Source: Stella humosa (GTDB lineage Bacteria > Pseudomonadota > Alphaproteobacteria > ATCC43930 > Allostellaceae). Taken from it: a stretch of DNA of 64,000 bases. Position numbers and translations under genes: made by a program. Positions 25,612 to 35,962 of the stretch are shown piece after piece. The stretch is from positions 5,178,351 through 5,242,350 of the forward strand of contig NZ_AP019700.1 of assembly GCF_006738645.1 (NCBI RefSeq), in the 5' to 3' direction. Below the pieces are notes generated by a model. The model was not told the origin of the DNA. It did not search any database and saw only the letters and a program-made list of their open reading frames with translations. The number at the start of each line of letters is the position of its first letter. Position 1 is the first letter of the stretch.

Positions 25612-26727
25612 TCAGCGGCCGAGACGGTCGAGCGCGTCCAGGATCGCGTCGCCCATCTGGCTGGTGGAGACCTTGGACGAGCCGGGCTCGGCGATGTCGG
25701 CCGTGCGCTTGCCCTCGGCCAGCACGCGCTCGATCGCCCGGTCGACGAGGTCGGCATCCTCGCCCAGGTCGAACGAGTAGCGCAGCATCATCGAATAGCT
25801 CATCAGCTCGGCCAACGGGTTGGCGATGCCCTTGCCGGCGATGTCGGGCGCCGAGCCGTGCACCGGCTCGTAGAGCGCGCGGCGGCGGCCCGTGGTCGGG
25901 TCGGTCGCCCCGAGCGAGGCCGACGGCAGCATGCCGAGCGAGCCCGTCAGCATCGCCGCGCAGTCGGACAGCATGTCGCCGAACAGGTTGTCGGTGACGA
26001 TCACGTCGAACTGCTTGGGCCAGCGCACGAGCTGCATGGCGCAGTTGTCGGCATACATGTGGCCGAGCTCGACGTCCTTGTGCTTGGCCGCGTGCAGGGC
26101 CGTCACCGTCTGGCGCCACAGCACGCCCGTATGCATGACGTTGGCCTTCTCGACCGAGGTCACCTTGTTGCGGCGCTTGCGTGCCAGGTCGAAGGCGACG
26201 TCGGCCACGCGGTCGATCTCCGGCGTCGTATAGACCTGGGTGTCGAAGCCCTTCTTGGTGCCGTCCGGCAGCGTCTCGATGCCGCGCGGCTCGCCGAAAT
26301 AGACCCCGCCCGTCAGCTCGCGGATGATCAGCAGGTCGAGGCCCTGGACGATCTCCGGCTTCAACGACGAGGCGCCGACCAGCGGGTCAAAGACCACCGC
26401 CGGGCGCAGGTTGGCGAACAGGTCCATCTCCTTGCGCAGGCGCAGCAGGCCGCGCTCGGGCTTCTTCTCGAACGGCAGGTCGTCCCACTTCGGGCCGCCG
26501 ACCGAGCCGAACAGCACGGCGTCGGCATCCATGGCATCGGCCATGGTTTCGTCCGTCAGCGGCGTGCCGTGCTTGTCGAGCGCGGCACCGCCGCACAGGC
26601 CCTCGTTCAGGTCGAAGCCGACGGCGCGATGCTTGGCGAACCAGTCGACGACGCGGCGGACCTGGCCCATCACTTCGGGGCCGATGCCGTCGCCAGGCAG
26701 GACGAGAATCTTCTTGTTGGCAGCCAT
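25612..26727 (-). CDS. leuB: 3-isopropylmalate dehydrogenase
   Basis: Oxidatively decarboxylates 3-isopropylmalate in leucine synthesis. 371 residues. PGDGIGPEV at about 11, the [14 protein letters not shown] substrate loop at about 136, and the metal-binding [27 protein letters not shown] region at about 246 are all present, followed by the NAD-site [18 protein letters not shown]. The last gene of the leuCDB cluster, 97 bases after leuD with a hairpin in between. Confidence 0.96.
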   Translation of the reverse strand: MAANKKILVLPGDGIGPEVMGQVRRVVDWFAKHRAVGFDLNEGLCGGAALDKHGTPLTDETMADAMDADAVLFGSVGGPKWDDLPFEKKPERGLLRLRKEMDLFANLRPAVVFDPLVGASSLKPEIVQGLDLLIIRELTGGVYFGEPRGIETLPDGTKKGFDTQVYTTPEIDRVADVAFDLARKRRNKVTSVEKANVMHTGVLWRQTVTALHAAKHKDVELGHMYADNCAMQLVRWPKQFDVIVTDNLFGDMLSDCAAMLTGSLGMLPSASLGATDPTTGRRRALYEPVHGSAPDIAGKGIANPLAELMSYSMMLRYSFDLGEDADLVDRAIERVLAEGKRTADIAEPGSSKVSTSQMGDAILDALDRLGR

Positions 26728-26775
26728 GGGCGTCCTCGTTTCACATCACGAGTGGAGGCAGAGATCGGCGGGGGA

Positions 26776-26800
26776 ACGGGGCGGCCCCGAAGGGCGCCCC
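26776..26800 (-). terminator. Hairpin between leuD and leuB
   Basis: CGGGGCGGCCC and GGGCGCCCCG pair with one bulged base around a CGAA loop. No T-run is present; partial termination or mRNA processing is possible. Confidence 0.35.
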
Positions 26801-26824
26801 GCACCATGGGTCAGAGAGGGTCGG

Positions 26825-27445
26825 TCAGCGGGCCGCGGAATAGAGCCAGGGCTGGCTCGCCTGCTGCTGGCCTTCGTAGCTGTCAATCCGCTTGCCCTTC
26901 TCCATCGTCAGCCCGATGTCGTCGAGGCCGTTGAGCAGGCAATGCTTGCGGAAGGGATCGAGGTCGAAATGGATCACCTCGCCGTCCGGCCGGGTGATGG
27001 TCTGCGCTTCCAGGTCGACCGCGATCTTGGCGTTGGCGCCCTTGCGGGCATCCTCCATCAGCTGGTCGACCACCTGCTGCGGCAGGGCGATCGGCAGGAT
27101 GCCGTTCTTGAAGCTGTTGTTGTAGAAGATGTCGGCGAAGCTGGGCGCGATGATGCAGCGAATGCCGAAATCGAGCAGCGCCCAGGGCGCATGCTCGCGG
27201 CTCGACCCGCAGCCGAAATTGTCGCCCGCGATCAGGATCTCCGCATTGCGGTACTGCGGCTGGTTCAGCACGAATTCCGGGATCTCGGTGCCGTCCGGGC
27301 GCCGCCGCAGCTCGTCGAAGAGCCCCTTGCCGAGGCCCTTGCGCTCGATCGTCTTCAGGAACTGCTTGGGGATGATCTTGTCGGTGTCGATGTTGATCAT
27401 CGGCAGCGGTGCCGCGACACCGGTGAGCTGATTGAACTTCTGCAT
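26825..27445 (-). CDS. leuD: 3-isopropylmalate dehydratase small subunit
   Basis: Partner of LeuC in isomerising 2- to 3-isopropylmalate. 206 residues with [17 protein letters not shown] at about 18, [17 protein letters not shown] (about 74) and [19 protein letters not shown] (about 100), all family signatures. It starts 18 bases after leuC. Confidence 0.96.
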   Translation of the reverse strand: MQKFNQLTGVAAPLPMINIDTDKIIPKQFLKTIERKGLGKGLFDELRRRPDGTEIPEFVLNQPQYRNAEILIAGDNFGCGSSREHAPWALLDFGIRCIIAPSFADIFYNNSFKNGILPIALPQQVVDQLMEDARKGANAKIAVDLEAQTITRPDGEVIHFDLDPFRKHCLLNGLDDIGLTMEKGKRIDSYEGQQQASQPWLYSAAR

Positions 27446-27463
27446 CGCCCTATCCTCCCCTTC

Positions 27464-28873
27464 TCAGGCCGCCAGTTCGCGCACGTCGGCCAGGTGGCCG
27501 GTGACGGCCGCTGCCGCCGCCATCGCCGGGCTGACCAGATGGGTGCGCCCGCCGCGGCCCTGCCGGCCCTCGAAGTTGCGGTTCGAGGTGGACGCGCAGC
27601 GCTCGCCCGGCTGCAGCTTGTCGGCGTTCATCGCCAGGCACATGGAGCAGCCCGGCTCGCGCCAGTCGAAGCCAGCCTCGATGAAGACCTGGTCCAGGCC
27701 CTCGGCCTCGGCCTGCTCCTTCACCAGCCCGGAGCCCGGCACCACCAGCGCGTGGACGCCGGCCGCCACCTTGCGGCCCTTGGCGATGGCGGCGGCCGCC
27801 CGCAGGTCCTCGATGCGGCCATTGGTGCACGAACCGATGAAGACCTTCTGCACCGCCACCTGGTTGAGCGGCATGCCCGCGGTCAGGCCCATATAGGCCA
27901 GCGCGCGCTCCATCGATTCGCGCTTGGCCTCGTCGGCGATCATGGCCGGGTCGGGCACGTTGGCGGTGATCGGCAGCACGTCCTCGGGGCTGGTGCCCCA
28001 GGTGACCTGCGGCACGATCTGGGCGGCATCGATGTGCACCACCTTGTCGTAGACCGCGCCTTCGTCGCTGGGCAGCGTCCGCCAATAGGCGACGGCCTGT
28101 TCCCAGGCGGCACCCTTGGGCGACATCGGCCGGCCGGCCAGGTAGGCGAAGGTGGTGTCGTCCGGCGCGATCAGGCCGGCACGCGCACCGCCCTCGATCG
28201 TCATGTTGCACACGGTCATGCGGCCTTCCATGGAAAGGTCGCGGATCGCCTTGCCGGCATACTCGATCACATGCCCGGTGCCGCCCGCCGTGCCGATCCG
28301 GCCGATGATCGCCAGCACGAGGTCCTTGCCGGTCACGCCCGGCGGCAGGTCGCCATCGACCTGCACCAGCATGTTCTTCGCCGGCCGCTGGATGATCGTC
28401 TGGGTCGCCAGCACATGCTCGACCTCGGACGTGCCGATGCCGAAGGCCAGCGCCCCGAACGCGCCATGGGTCGAGGTGTGGCTGTCGCCGCAGACGATCG
28501 TCGTGCCCGGCAGGGTGAAGCCCTGCTCCGGCCCGATGATGTGGACGATGCCCTGGCGCACGTCCTCGACCGGGAAGTAGGGCACGCCGAAGGCGGCCAC
28601 GTTCTTCTCCAGCGTCTCCACCTGCAGCCGGGATTCCGGGTCGTCGATGCCGGCACTGCGGTTCAACGTCGGAATGTTGTGGTCGGCTACGGCGAGCGTG
28701 GCATCCGGGCGGCGCACCTTGCGGCCGGCCATGCGCAGGCCCTCGAAGGCCTGCGGGCTGGTCACTTCATGCACCAAGTGGCGGTCGACATAGAGGACGC
28801 AGGTGCCGTCCTCCTGGCGATCGACGACGTGGCTGTCCCAGATCTTGTCGAAGAGCGTGCGCGGCTTTGCCAT
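27464..28873 (-). CDS. leuC: 3-isopropylmalate dehydratase large subunit
   Basis: The 469-residue aconitase-family subunit that binds the 4Fe-4S cluster. Ligand cysteines are in GSCTNG (about 347) and CSMC (about 407/410). [26 protein letters not shown] at about 130 and the N-terminal KIWDSHVV are typical. It lies 79 bases after rplS, with a hairpin between, so it may share the upstream ribosomal operon in part. Confidence 0.97.
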   Translation of the reverse strand: MAKPRTLFDKIWDSHVVDRQEDGTCVLYVDRHLVHEVTSPQAFEGLRMAGRKVRRPDATLAVADHNIPTLNRSAGIDDPESRLQVETLEKNVAAFGVPYFPVEDVRQGIVHIIGPEQGFTLPGTTIVCGDSHTSTHGAFGALAFGIGTSEVEHVLATQTIIQRPAKNMLVQVDGDLPPGVTGKDLVLAIIGRIGTAGGTGHVIEYAGKAIRDLSMEGRMTVCNMTIEGGARAGLIAPDDTTFAYLAGRPMSPKGAAWEQAVAYWRTLPSDEGAVYDKVVHIDAAQIVPQVTWGTSPEDVLPITANVPDPAMIADEAKRESMERALAYMGLTAGMPLNQVAVQKVFIGSCTNGRIEDLRAAAAIAKGRKVAAGVHALVVPGSGLVKEQAEAEGLDQVFIEAGFDWREPGCSMCLAMNADKLQPGERCASTSNRNFEGRQGRGGRTHLVSPAMAAAAAVTGHLADVRELAA

Positions 28874-28910
28874 GGCAGGGGCGATCCTCGGTATCTCCGG
28901 CGAAGACTGA

Positions 28911-28941
28911 CCCCACGGATGCCGATGGCGAGTCCGCGGGG
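28911..28941 (-). terminator. Hairpin between rplS and leuC
   Basis: CCCCACGGA and TCCGCGGGG form a 9-base stem with one mismatch and a 13-base loop. It could end part of the ffh-rplS transcript. Confidence 0.35.
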
Positions 28942-28952
28942 ATGTCCTGGCC

Positions 28953-29393
28953 TTACTTCTTGGGTGCGGGCTTCCGGGCGCCGGCCTTCACGGGCACGGC
29001 GGTCTTCTTGATCACGGTCACGGCGTCGCCCGAATTGAAGCCCTTCTCGGCGATGCGCGCGGCCTTCCCGGTGCGACCACGGAGATAATAGAGCTTGGCG
29101 CGACGGACTTCACCGCGACGGATGACGTCGATGGCCGTGATGCGCGGCGAATGCAGCGGGAAGACGCGCTCCACGCCCTCGCCGTAGGAGATCTTGCGGA
29201 CGGTGAAGCTGGAGTTCACGCCGGCATTCTTGCGGGCGATGCACACGCCCTCGAACGCCTGGACGCGCTCGCGCTCGCCCTCCACGACCTTGATGCTGAC
29301 CCGCAGCGTATCGCCCGGGCCGAACATCGGCACGCCCCGCTCGGCCAGGAGCTTTTCGACCTGCTCGGCCTCGAACTTCTGAAGCACGTTCAT
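28953..29393 (-). CDS. rplS: 50S ribosomal protein L19
   Basis: A 146-residue component of the large subunit at the 30S interface. [23 protein letters not shown] at about 23 and the C-terminal [24 protein letters not shown] are standard L19 sequence. A lysine/alanine-rich tail of about 20 residues extends beyond the bacterial core, as often in alphaproteobacteria. It follows trmD by 15 bases. Confidence 0.97.
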   Translation of the reverse strand: MNVLQKFEAEQVEKLLAERGVPMFGPGDTLRVSIKVVEGERERVQAFEGVCIARKNAGVNSSFTVRKISYGEGVERVFPLHSPRITAIDVIRRGEVRRAKLYYLRGRTGKAARIAEKGFNSGDAVTVIKKTAVPVKAGARKPAPKK

Positions 29394-29408
29394 CCTGTTA
29401 CCCTTCCT

Positions 29409-30140
29409 TCACTGCCGGACGGCCTGGTGGCGGGCCCAGAGATCGGGACGTCGCTCGCGCGTCGTCTCCTCCGACTGGGCGCGCCGCCAGGCGCGAATAT
29501 TCTCGTGGTGGCCGGAGGCAAGCACCTCCGGCACCTTGCGCCCCCGCCATTCCTGGGGGCGCGTGTAATGGGGGTACTCGAGCAACCCCCCTTCGAAACT
29601 CTCTTCCGCCAGGGTCTCGGCATCGCCCATGACGCCCGGCAGCAACCGAACGCAGGCGTCGATCAGGACGATGGCCGCCGGCTCGCCGCCCGACAGGACG
29701 TAGTCGCCGACGCTGACCTCCTCGACCTGCCACGCGTCTAGGACGCGCTGGTCGACCCCTTCGTAGCGGCCGCACAGCACCGTCACCTGCCGCTCCGCCG
29801 CCAGCGCCTGCACCCGGTCCTGGGTCAGCGGCCGGCCGCGCGGCGTCAGATAGATGAGCGGGCCGGCGCCGGCATGCTCGCGCTCCGGGCCGGGCGCGCC
29901 CATGACGGCGGCCAGCGCGGCGTCGATCACGTCCGGCCGCATTACCAGGCCAGGTCCGCCGCCGAACGCGGCATCGTCCACGGAACGGTGCTTATCACCC
30001 GCGAAATAGCGGATGTCCACCGCTTCCAGGGACCACAACCCGGCCGCCAGCGCCTTGCCGGCGAGCGAATGGCCGAGCGGCCCCGGGAACATTTCCGGGA
30101 ACAGCGTCAGCACCCGCGCGGTCCAGCCGACGCCACTCAT
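29409..30140 (-). CDS. trmD: tRNA (guanine-N1)-methyltransferase
   Basis: Methylates G37 of tRNAs to prevent frameshifting. The 243-residue SPOUT enzyme has [18 protein letters not shown] (about 12), the knot regions [12 protein letters not shown] (about 112) and [14 protein letters not shown] (about 133), and the C-terminal [12 protein letters not shown]. It overlaps rimM by ATGA. Confidence 0.97.
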   Translation of the reverse strand: MSGVGWTARVLTLFPEMFPGPLGHSLAGKALAAGLWSLEAVDIRYFAGDKHRSVDDAAFGGGPGLVMRPDVIDAALAAVMGAPGPEREHAGAGPLIYLTPRGRPLTQDRVQALAAERQVTVLCGRYEGVDQRVLDAWQVEEVSVGDYVLSGGEPAAIVLIDACVRLLPGVMGDAETLAEESFEGGLLEYPHYTRPQEWRGRKVPEVLASGHHENIRAWRRAQSEETTRERRPDLWARHQAVRQ

Positions 30141-30799
30141 GGCCGGGCCTCCCGGTCGTCGCCCTGTACTTCGTCGCCCTGTACTTCGTCGCCCGGGACT
30201 TCGTCTTCCGCGTCCGCCAGGCGATCGTCCCGCCCGTCGCGCTCGTCCGGGCGCACCGGGTCGAGCAGGCCGGCCGGCGGATCGACGACGACGCGGCCAC
30301 CGACCAGGTCGACCACGGGCACGATCGCGCGGGTGAACGGCACCAGCAGCGAGGGCCCCTGGGCCGGCCGCACTTCCAGCATGTCGCCGGCGCCATAGTT
30401 GGCGACCTCGAGCACGCGGCCGAGCGGCTGGCCCGCCACCGTCTCCACCGCCAGCCCGATCAGGTCGGCGTGGTAGAACTCTTCCTCGTCGGGTGCCGGC
30501 AGCGCCGAGCGCGGGACGAACAGCCGGGTGCCGCGCAGGGTCTCGGCCGCGTTGCGGTCGACGACCCCCTGGAACTGCACCACCACCGTGCCCTTGGCCT
30601 CGCCGACGACGCGCAGCTTCACCGGCCGCCCCGCCCCGTCGAGGAGCGGGTCGTACCGGCCGAAGCCGGCCGGATCGTCGGTGTAGCTCTTGATCCGCAC
30701 GTTGCCGCGCACGCCATGAACGCCGACGACCTGGCCGACCAGCACCAGCGCGTCGCCGTCGCCAGCGGCGGCCTCCGCCCCGTTGCGTGTCATGGCCAT
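30137..30799 (-). CDS. rimM: Ribosome maturation factor RimM
   Basis: Assists 30S head assembly around S19. 220 residues. The N-terminal beta-barrel starts with [23 protein letters not shown] and the C-terminal PRC barrel contains [13 protein letters not shown] and [15 protein letters not shown]. Beyond the normal end, an acidic tail of about 40 residues contains pentapeptide repeats ([15 protein letters not shown]). Confidence 0.95.
   Translation of the reverse strand: MAMTRNGAEAAAGDGDALVLVGQVVGVHGVRGNVRIKSYTDDPAGFGRYDPLLDGAGRPVKLRVVGEAKGTVVVQFQGVVDRNAAETLRGTRLFVPRSALPAPDEEEFYHADLIGLAVETVAGQPLGRVLEVANYGAGDMLEVRPAQGPSLLVPFTRAIVPVVDLVGGRVVVDPPAGLLDPVRPDERDGRDDRLADAEDEVPGDEVQGDEVQGDDREARP
30155..30205 (-). 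repeat. 15-base tandem repeat in the rimM tail
   Basis: About three copies of a 15-base unit (GTCGCCCTGTACTTC on the plus strand) encode the acidic pentapeptides at the RimM C-terminus. The unit keeps frame, so length variation would not disrupt the gene. Confidence 0.75.
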
Positions 30800-30843
30800 C
30801 GGTCCGTCACCCGTCCTGGTCCGTTACCCGTTCCGGCGCCGGC

Positions 30844-31179
30844 TCAGGCGGCGTCCGCGGCGGCCTTGGCACGCTCCTGGGCCTTGGCCTTGGGGGCGCT
30901 CTGCTTGGGCGTCTCCTTGTGGACGACCGGCGCGCGCAGGCCGCGATCGGCCAGGAAGCGGGCGACGCGGTCGGTCGGCTGGGCGCCGAACTTCAGCCAG
31001 TGGGTGGCGCGCTCGTCGTTCAGGGTGATGCGGTCGGCATGGTCGCGCGCCAGCATCGGGTTGTAGGTGCCGAGCTTCTCGAGGAAGCGGCCGTCGCGCG
31101 GGTTGCGCGAGTCGGTGACGACGATCGAATAGAAGGGGCGCTTCTTGGCGCCGCCGCGGGCAAGCCGGATCTTCAGCAT
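30844..31179 (-). CDS. rpsP: 30S ribosomal protein S16
   Basis: A 111-residue small-subunit assembly protein. [37 protein letters not shown] is the canonical N-terminus (seen in pieces at residues 1-37). The C-terminal 30 residues form an Ala/Lys-rich extension. Confidence 0.97.
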   Translation of the reverse strand: MLKIRLARGGAKKRPFYSIVVTDSRNPRDGRFLEKLGTYNPMLARDHADRITLNDERATHWLKFGAQPTDRVARFLADRGLRAPVVHKETPKQSAPKAKAQERAKAAADAA

Positions 31180-31242
31180 GGGTATTCGGTCTCCATTGGC
31201 CTTGATATCGGATCGAAGTTCAGTTGCTGCCCTCGGGCCGGA

Positions 31243-32640
<1,398 letters not shown>

Positions 32641-32730
32641 GCACTCACCCTGCCAGTTCCCCTAAGGCCCGCCCCCAGGAGGAGGCGCGCCCAAACGAAA
32701 GCGGGCCGGCGCGCGACACTCGCGGACCGG

Positions 32731-32752
32731 CCGGCCCCCTCGGGGGCTTTGG
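32731..32752 (+). terminator. Terminator-like hairpin in the ffh upstream region
   Basis: GCCCCC-TC-GGGGGC followed by TTTGGTTTTC looks like an intrinsic terminator on the plus strand, although no plus-strand gene ends here. It could end an unannotated short RNA or be a leader element of ffh read on the other strand. Confidence 0.3.
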
Positions 32753-32835
32753 TTTTCTCGGAAGTTCGAGAACGGGGCAGTGTCTAGTCGCAGTGGCCGC
32801 GAAGGTCAAGCGAGGCGCAACTCTCGCATCCCAAC

Positions 32836-32921
32836 ATCGGCCAACAGATCGGCCAATTCTGTTGCGATCTGCTGATTCACCTACCGGTTACGGCCGTTTG
32901 GCCGATCCCAAGATCGGCCAA
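32836..32921. repeat. Cluster of ATCGGCCAA motifs upstream of ffh
   Basis: The 9-mer ATCGGCCAA occurs at 32836-32844, 32848-32856 and 32913-32921, with an inverted copy at 32898-32906. The first two are 12 bases apart. This is the only notable content of the 298-base gap between ffh and the NIPSNAP gene besides the hairpins. Confidence 0.6.
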
Positions 32922-32926
32922 ACGGC
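32893..32926 (-). terminator. Perfect 15-base inverted repeat after the NIPSNAP gene
   Basis: GCCGTTTGGCCGATC and GATCGGCCAAACGGC are perfect inverse complements around CCAA. It begins 13 bases after the NIPSNAP stop, so a terminator is likely, though there is no T-run and the arms include the ATCGGCCAA motif. Confidence 0.5.
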
Positions 32927-32938
32927 AACCATGAAGCA

Positions 32939-33556
32939 TCACTGCGTCGGCGAGAAAGTCGCTGGCAGGTACAGCTCGGACTTCATGTCGATCAGCCGGT
33001 CGGTGCGGCCCTTGGGCGGCCACAGGCCCTTCTGCTGCGCCTCGGTGCGGATCTCCAGGCGGGCGTTCATGCTGGCATAGGGCCAGATATGGACGAAGCG
33101 GGTGCCGTTGCCGGTGACCGAATACATGCCGACCAGCGGCGTCGAGAGCGCCAGGCGGCCAGGCAGCGTCTCCTCCCAGCCGGCGATGGTGGGCGCCAGG
33201 CCGTGCGGGGCCATCATGTAGGTGCGCACCTCGTAGACCGGGCCGTACTTGCCCGGCCGGATCGCCGGCAGGAAGGGGAAGGGCTGGTAGGCATCCATCG
33301 TCCGCGACACGGTGACGTCGCCGATGCCGAACGGGTTGTCGGATTCGGTGATCGCGGCATGGTCGGCCAGCAGGCCGGCGCGGTCGTCGCCATAGCCGCG
33401 CAGGACCATGATGGTGTTCAGCAGCCCGACCTCCGCCACCCAGCAGCCGAGCAGTTCGCCCGACGATGCCGTCGAGGACAGCCAGGCTTCCAGGCGCGGC
33501 AGGGCCTGGGCGACCGTCGCCGGGCGCAGGGTCAGCGTCGTCAGATCGTAGAGCAT
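32939..33556 (-). CDS. NIPSNAP family protein
   Basis: 205 residues forming two ferredoxin-like (dimeric alpha/beta barrel) halves: MLYDLTTLTLRPATVAQALPRLEAW and, in the second half, VYEVRTYMMAPHGLAPTIAGWEETLPGRL, followed by HIWPYASMNARLEIRTEAQ. NIPSNAP proteins lack a well-defined biochemical role and often sit with catabolic genes. The ATG at 33556 begins the first strand directly. Divergent from the peptidase gene. Confidence 0.85.
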   Translation of the reverse strand: MLYDLTTLTLRPATVAQALPRLEAWLSSTASSGELLGCWVAEVGLLNTIMVLRGYGDDRAGLLADHAAITESDNPFGIGDVTVSRTMDAYQPFPFLPAIRPGKYGPVYEVRTYMMAPHGLAPTIAGWEETLPGRLALSTPLVGMYSVTGNGTRFVHIWPYASMNARLEIRTEAQQKGLWPPKGRTDRLIDMKSELYLPATFSPTQ

Positions 33557-33654
33557 CGGGGGCGTTCCTTCCGCGCGTCGTTGCGGGGTGCGGCCCCGCC
33601 TTCGTCTCTTCAATGATTGCCACGGAAGGCGGGCGTTCGGATAGGGTGTGCGCC

Positions 33655-34689
33655 ATGCCGATCGCACCCGTTTCACCCGGTCCTCTGAACCTGATCACCG
33701 ACGTCGCCGGCTTGGCCGTCGGCAATGCCCAGGATGCGCGCGTGCGCTCGGGCGTGACCGTGCTGCTGGCCGACCGGCCGGCCGTGGCTGCCGTCGACGT
33801 GCGCGGCGGCGCGCCCGGCACCAGCGAGACCGATGCGCTCGACCTCACCTGCATCGCCGGCGGGCGGATCGAGGCGCTGGTGCTGTCGGGCGGGTCCGCC
33901 TTCGGGCTCGACGCCGCGTCGGGCACGCGGCAGTGGCTGGCCCGCGCCGGCCGCGGGCTGGCCTTCGGCGGCACCGTCGTGCCCGTGGTGCCGACCGCCA
34001 TCCTGTTCGACCTGACCAATGGCGGCGACAAGGCGTGGGGCGACGAGCCGCCCTATCGCCGGCTGGCGGCACTGGCCTGCGATGCCGCCGCCGACCGGTT
34101 CGACCTGGGCAATGCCGGGGCGGGCATGGGTGCCCGCGCCGGACAGTTGAAGGGCGGGCTCGGCAGCGCCTCCTGGCGGCTGGCCGAGGGGCCGACGGTG
34201 GGCGCGCTGGTCGCCGCCAACCCGTGGGGCAGCGTCATCCATCCCGGTACCGACAGCTTCCACGCCTGGGCGCTGGAGCAGGCGGGTGAACTGGGTGGCC
34301 AGGCGCCGCCCGACCGGCCATTCGACGTGGCCCAGGACCTGGACGGCAAGCGCGCCATCCCCGGCGGCAACACCACCATCGGCATCGTGGCGACCGACGC
34401 CGACCTGACCCAGACAGAAGCCCGTCGCCTGGCGCTGATGGCCCATGACGGCTTCGCGCGCGCCATCCGCCCGGTCCACACGCCCTTTGACGGGGACACC
34501 ATCTTCGCCATCGCCACCGGCCGCACCCCCCTGCCGGAGCCGCGGCCCATGTGGCTGGCGCGGCTGGGCACGCTGGCGGCCGATTGCATGGCGCGCGCCA
34601 TCGCCCGCGGCGTATATGCCGCCGATACCATCGGCCCGATCGAGGGCTACAAGGACTTCCGCGCCCGGCTGCGGGCCGGCCGGGGCTGA
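33655..34689 (+). CDS. P1 family peptidase (DmpA-like aminopeptidase)
   Basis: 344 residues. P1 peptidases are self-cleaving N-terminal nucleophile hydrolases acting on D- or beta-amino acid peptides and amides. The family opening NLITDVAGLAVGNAQD, the LVLSGGSAFGLDAASG loop (about 82) and GGNTTIGIVATDA (about 237), where cleavage before the Thr would free the nucleophile, are all visible. The C-terminal DTIGPIEGYKDFRARL closes the fold. It leads the catabolic gene series on the plus strand, 31 bases before the ACAD gene. Confidence 0.88.
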   Translation: MPIAPVSPGPLNLITDVAGLAVGNAQDARVRSGVTVLLADRPAVAAVDVRGGAPGTSETDALDLTCIAGGRIEALVLSGGSAFGLDAASGTRQWLARAGRGLAFGGTVVPVVPTAILFDLTNGGDKAWGDEPPYRRLAALACDAAADRFDLGNAGAGMGARAGQLKGGLGSASWRLAEGPTVGALVAANPWGSVIHPGTDSFHAWALEQAGELGGQAPPDRPFDVAQDLDGKRAIPGGNTTIGIVATDADLTQTEARRLALMAHDGFARAIRPVHTPFDGDTIFAIATGRTPLPEPRPMWLARLGTLAADCMARAIARGVYAADTIGPIEGYKDFRARLRAGRG

Positions 34690-34720
34690 CCATCCGTTTG
34701 GAAGCAGGAGACGCGTTGCC

Positions 34721-35962
34721 ATGCCATTGGGTTTGACCACCGAGGAGCGCGCGCTGCAGGCACGCGCGGCCGAATTCGCCGCGACGGTGGTACGTCCGCA
34801 GGCGGCCGAGACCGACCGGTCGGAGCAGTATCCCTGGGACGTGGTGAAGGCCCTGGCCGCGGCCGGCTTCACCGGCATGACCGTGCCCCGCGCCTATGGC
34901 GGCCAGGGGGCGTCGTTCCTGGATGCAGTCCTGGTGATCGAGGAGATGGCCAAGGCCTGCACCGTCACCGCGCGCATCGTGGTCGAGGCCAACATGGGGG
35001 CGATCTCGACCGTCATGGCCTATGGCAGCGAGCGCCAGAAGCGGATGGCGGCCGACCTGGTCCTGGCCGGCGACAAGCCCGCCATCTGCATCACCGAGCC
35101 CGATGCCGGCAGCGATGCCACCGCCATGACGACCAGGGCCGACCGCGTCGGCGACCGCTTCGTCCTGAATGGCCGCAAGCACTGGATCACCGGTGCCGGC
35201 GTGTCGAAGCTGCACCTGATCTTCGCCCGCGCCTTCGACGAGAAGGGCCGCAACCTCGGCATCGGCGGCTTCCTGGCGGTGCGCGGCGAGGCGCCCGGGC
35301 TGAAGATGGTGCGGCGCGAGCAGACCATGGGCCTGCGTGGCATGCCCGAAGGTGAGCTGGCGTTCGAGGACCTGGAGGTGGCCGACGACATGGTGGTGAT
35401 GCCGCCATCGGGCTGGGCGCGCGGCTTCGGCGACCTGATCAACGCCTACAACAGCCAGCGTGTCGGCGCCGGCACGGTGGCGATGGGCGTCGCCGCCGGC
35501 GCTTTCGAGCATGCCGTCGCCTTCGCCAAGGAGCGCGAGCAGTTCGGCCGGCCGATCGGCGAGTTCCAGGGCCTGCAATGGATGCTGGCCGACATGCAGA
35601 CGCAACTGACAGCATCGCGCCTGATGCTCTATGCCGCCGCCCGGTCGCGCGGGCCGAACGGCAGCGCCTTCCCCGACCCCGCACTGGCCGCCCAGGCCAA
35701 GATCTTCGCCTCGGAAGCCGCCGTCCGCATCGCCAACGACGCGCTCCAGCTACACGGCGCGCGCGGCTATTCCCGCGAGCTGCCGCTGGAACGGATGGTG
35801 CGGGACTGCCGGATGTTCACCATCGGCGGCGGCACGGCCCAGGTGCTGCGCACGCTGGTGGCATCGAAGATCCTGGGCTGGAAGCTGCCGCAGACGCGCG
35901 ACGGCTATGTCCGCAACAACCCGCCCGGTGCCGCGGGCTCGGGACGCGATGCCGCGGAATAG
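34721..35962 (+). CDS. Acyl-CoA dehydrogenase-fold enzyme, possible sulfinyl-CoA desulfinase
   Basis: 413 residues with the FAD-binding ACAD fold: CITEPDAGSDATAM (about 124) and the C-terminal LQLHGARGYSRELPLERMVRD. Neither usual catalytic glutamate is present: the site before the R-V-G-A-G helix is Gln246 and the IYEGT site reads TIGGGT. Arg85 lies in VTARIVVE. From memory, a Gln at this site and an Arg near 84 mark 3-sulfinopropanoyl-CoA desulfinase of Advenella, which releases sulfite. An ordinary dehydrogenase remains possible. GAAGCAGGAG precedes the ATG. Overlaps the next gene by 14 bases. Confidence 0.8.
   Translation: MPLGLTTEERALQARAAEFAATVVRPQAAETDRSEQYPWDVVKALAAAGFTGMTVPRAYGGQGASFLDAVLVIEEMAKACTVTARIVVEANMGAISTVMAYGSERQKRMAADLVLAGDKPAICITEPDAGSDATAMTTRADRVGDRFVLNGRKHWITGAGVSKLHLIFARAFDEKGRNLGIGGFLAVRGEAPGLKMVRREQTMGLRGMPEGELAFEDLEVADDMVVMPPSGWARGFGDLINAYNSQRVGAGTVAMGVAAGAFEHAVAFAKEREQFGRPIGEFQGLQWMLADMQTQLTASRLMLYAAARSRGPNGSAFPDPALAAQAKIFASEAAVRIANDALQLHGARGYSRELPLERMVRDCRMFTIGGGTAQVLRTLVASKILGWKLPQTRDGYVRNNPPGAAGSGRDAAE

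Noticed and set aside
25612..26727. leuB and the 39949-41007 gene as the same enzyme
   Set aside because: Both belong to one superfamily, but the second has the tartrate/malate-type substrate region (VVRENCEGEYSEIGG), and leuB has the [10 protein letters not shown] loop.
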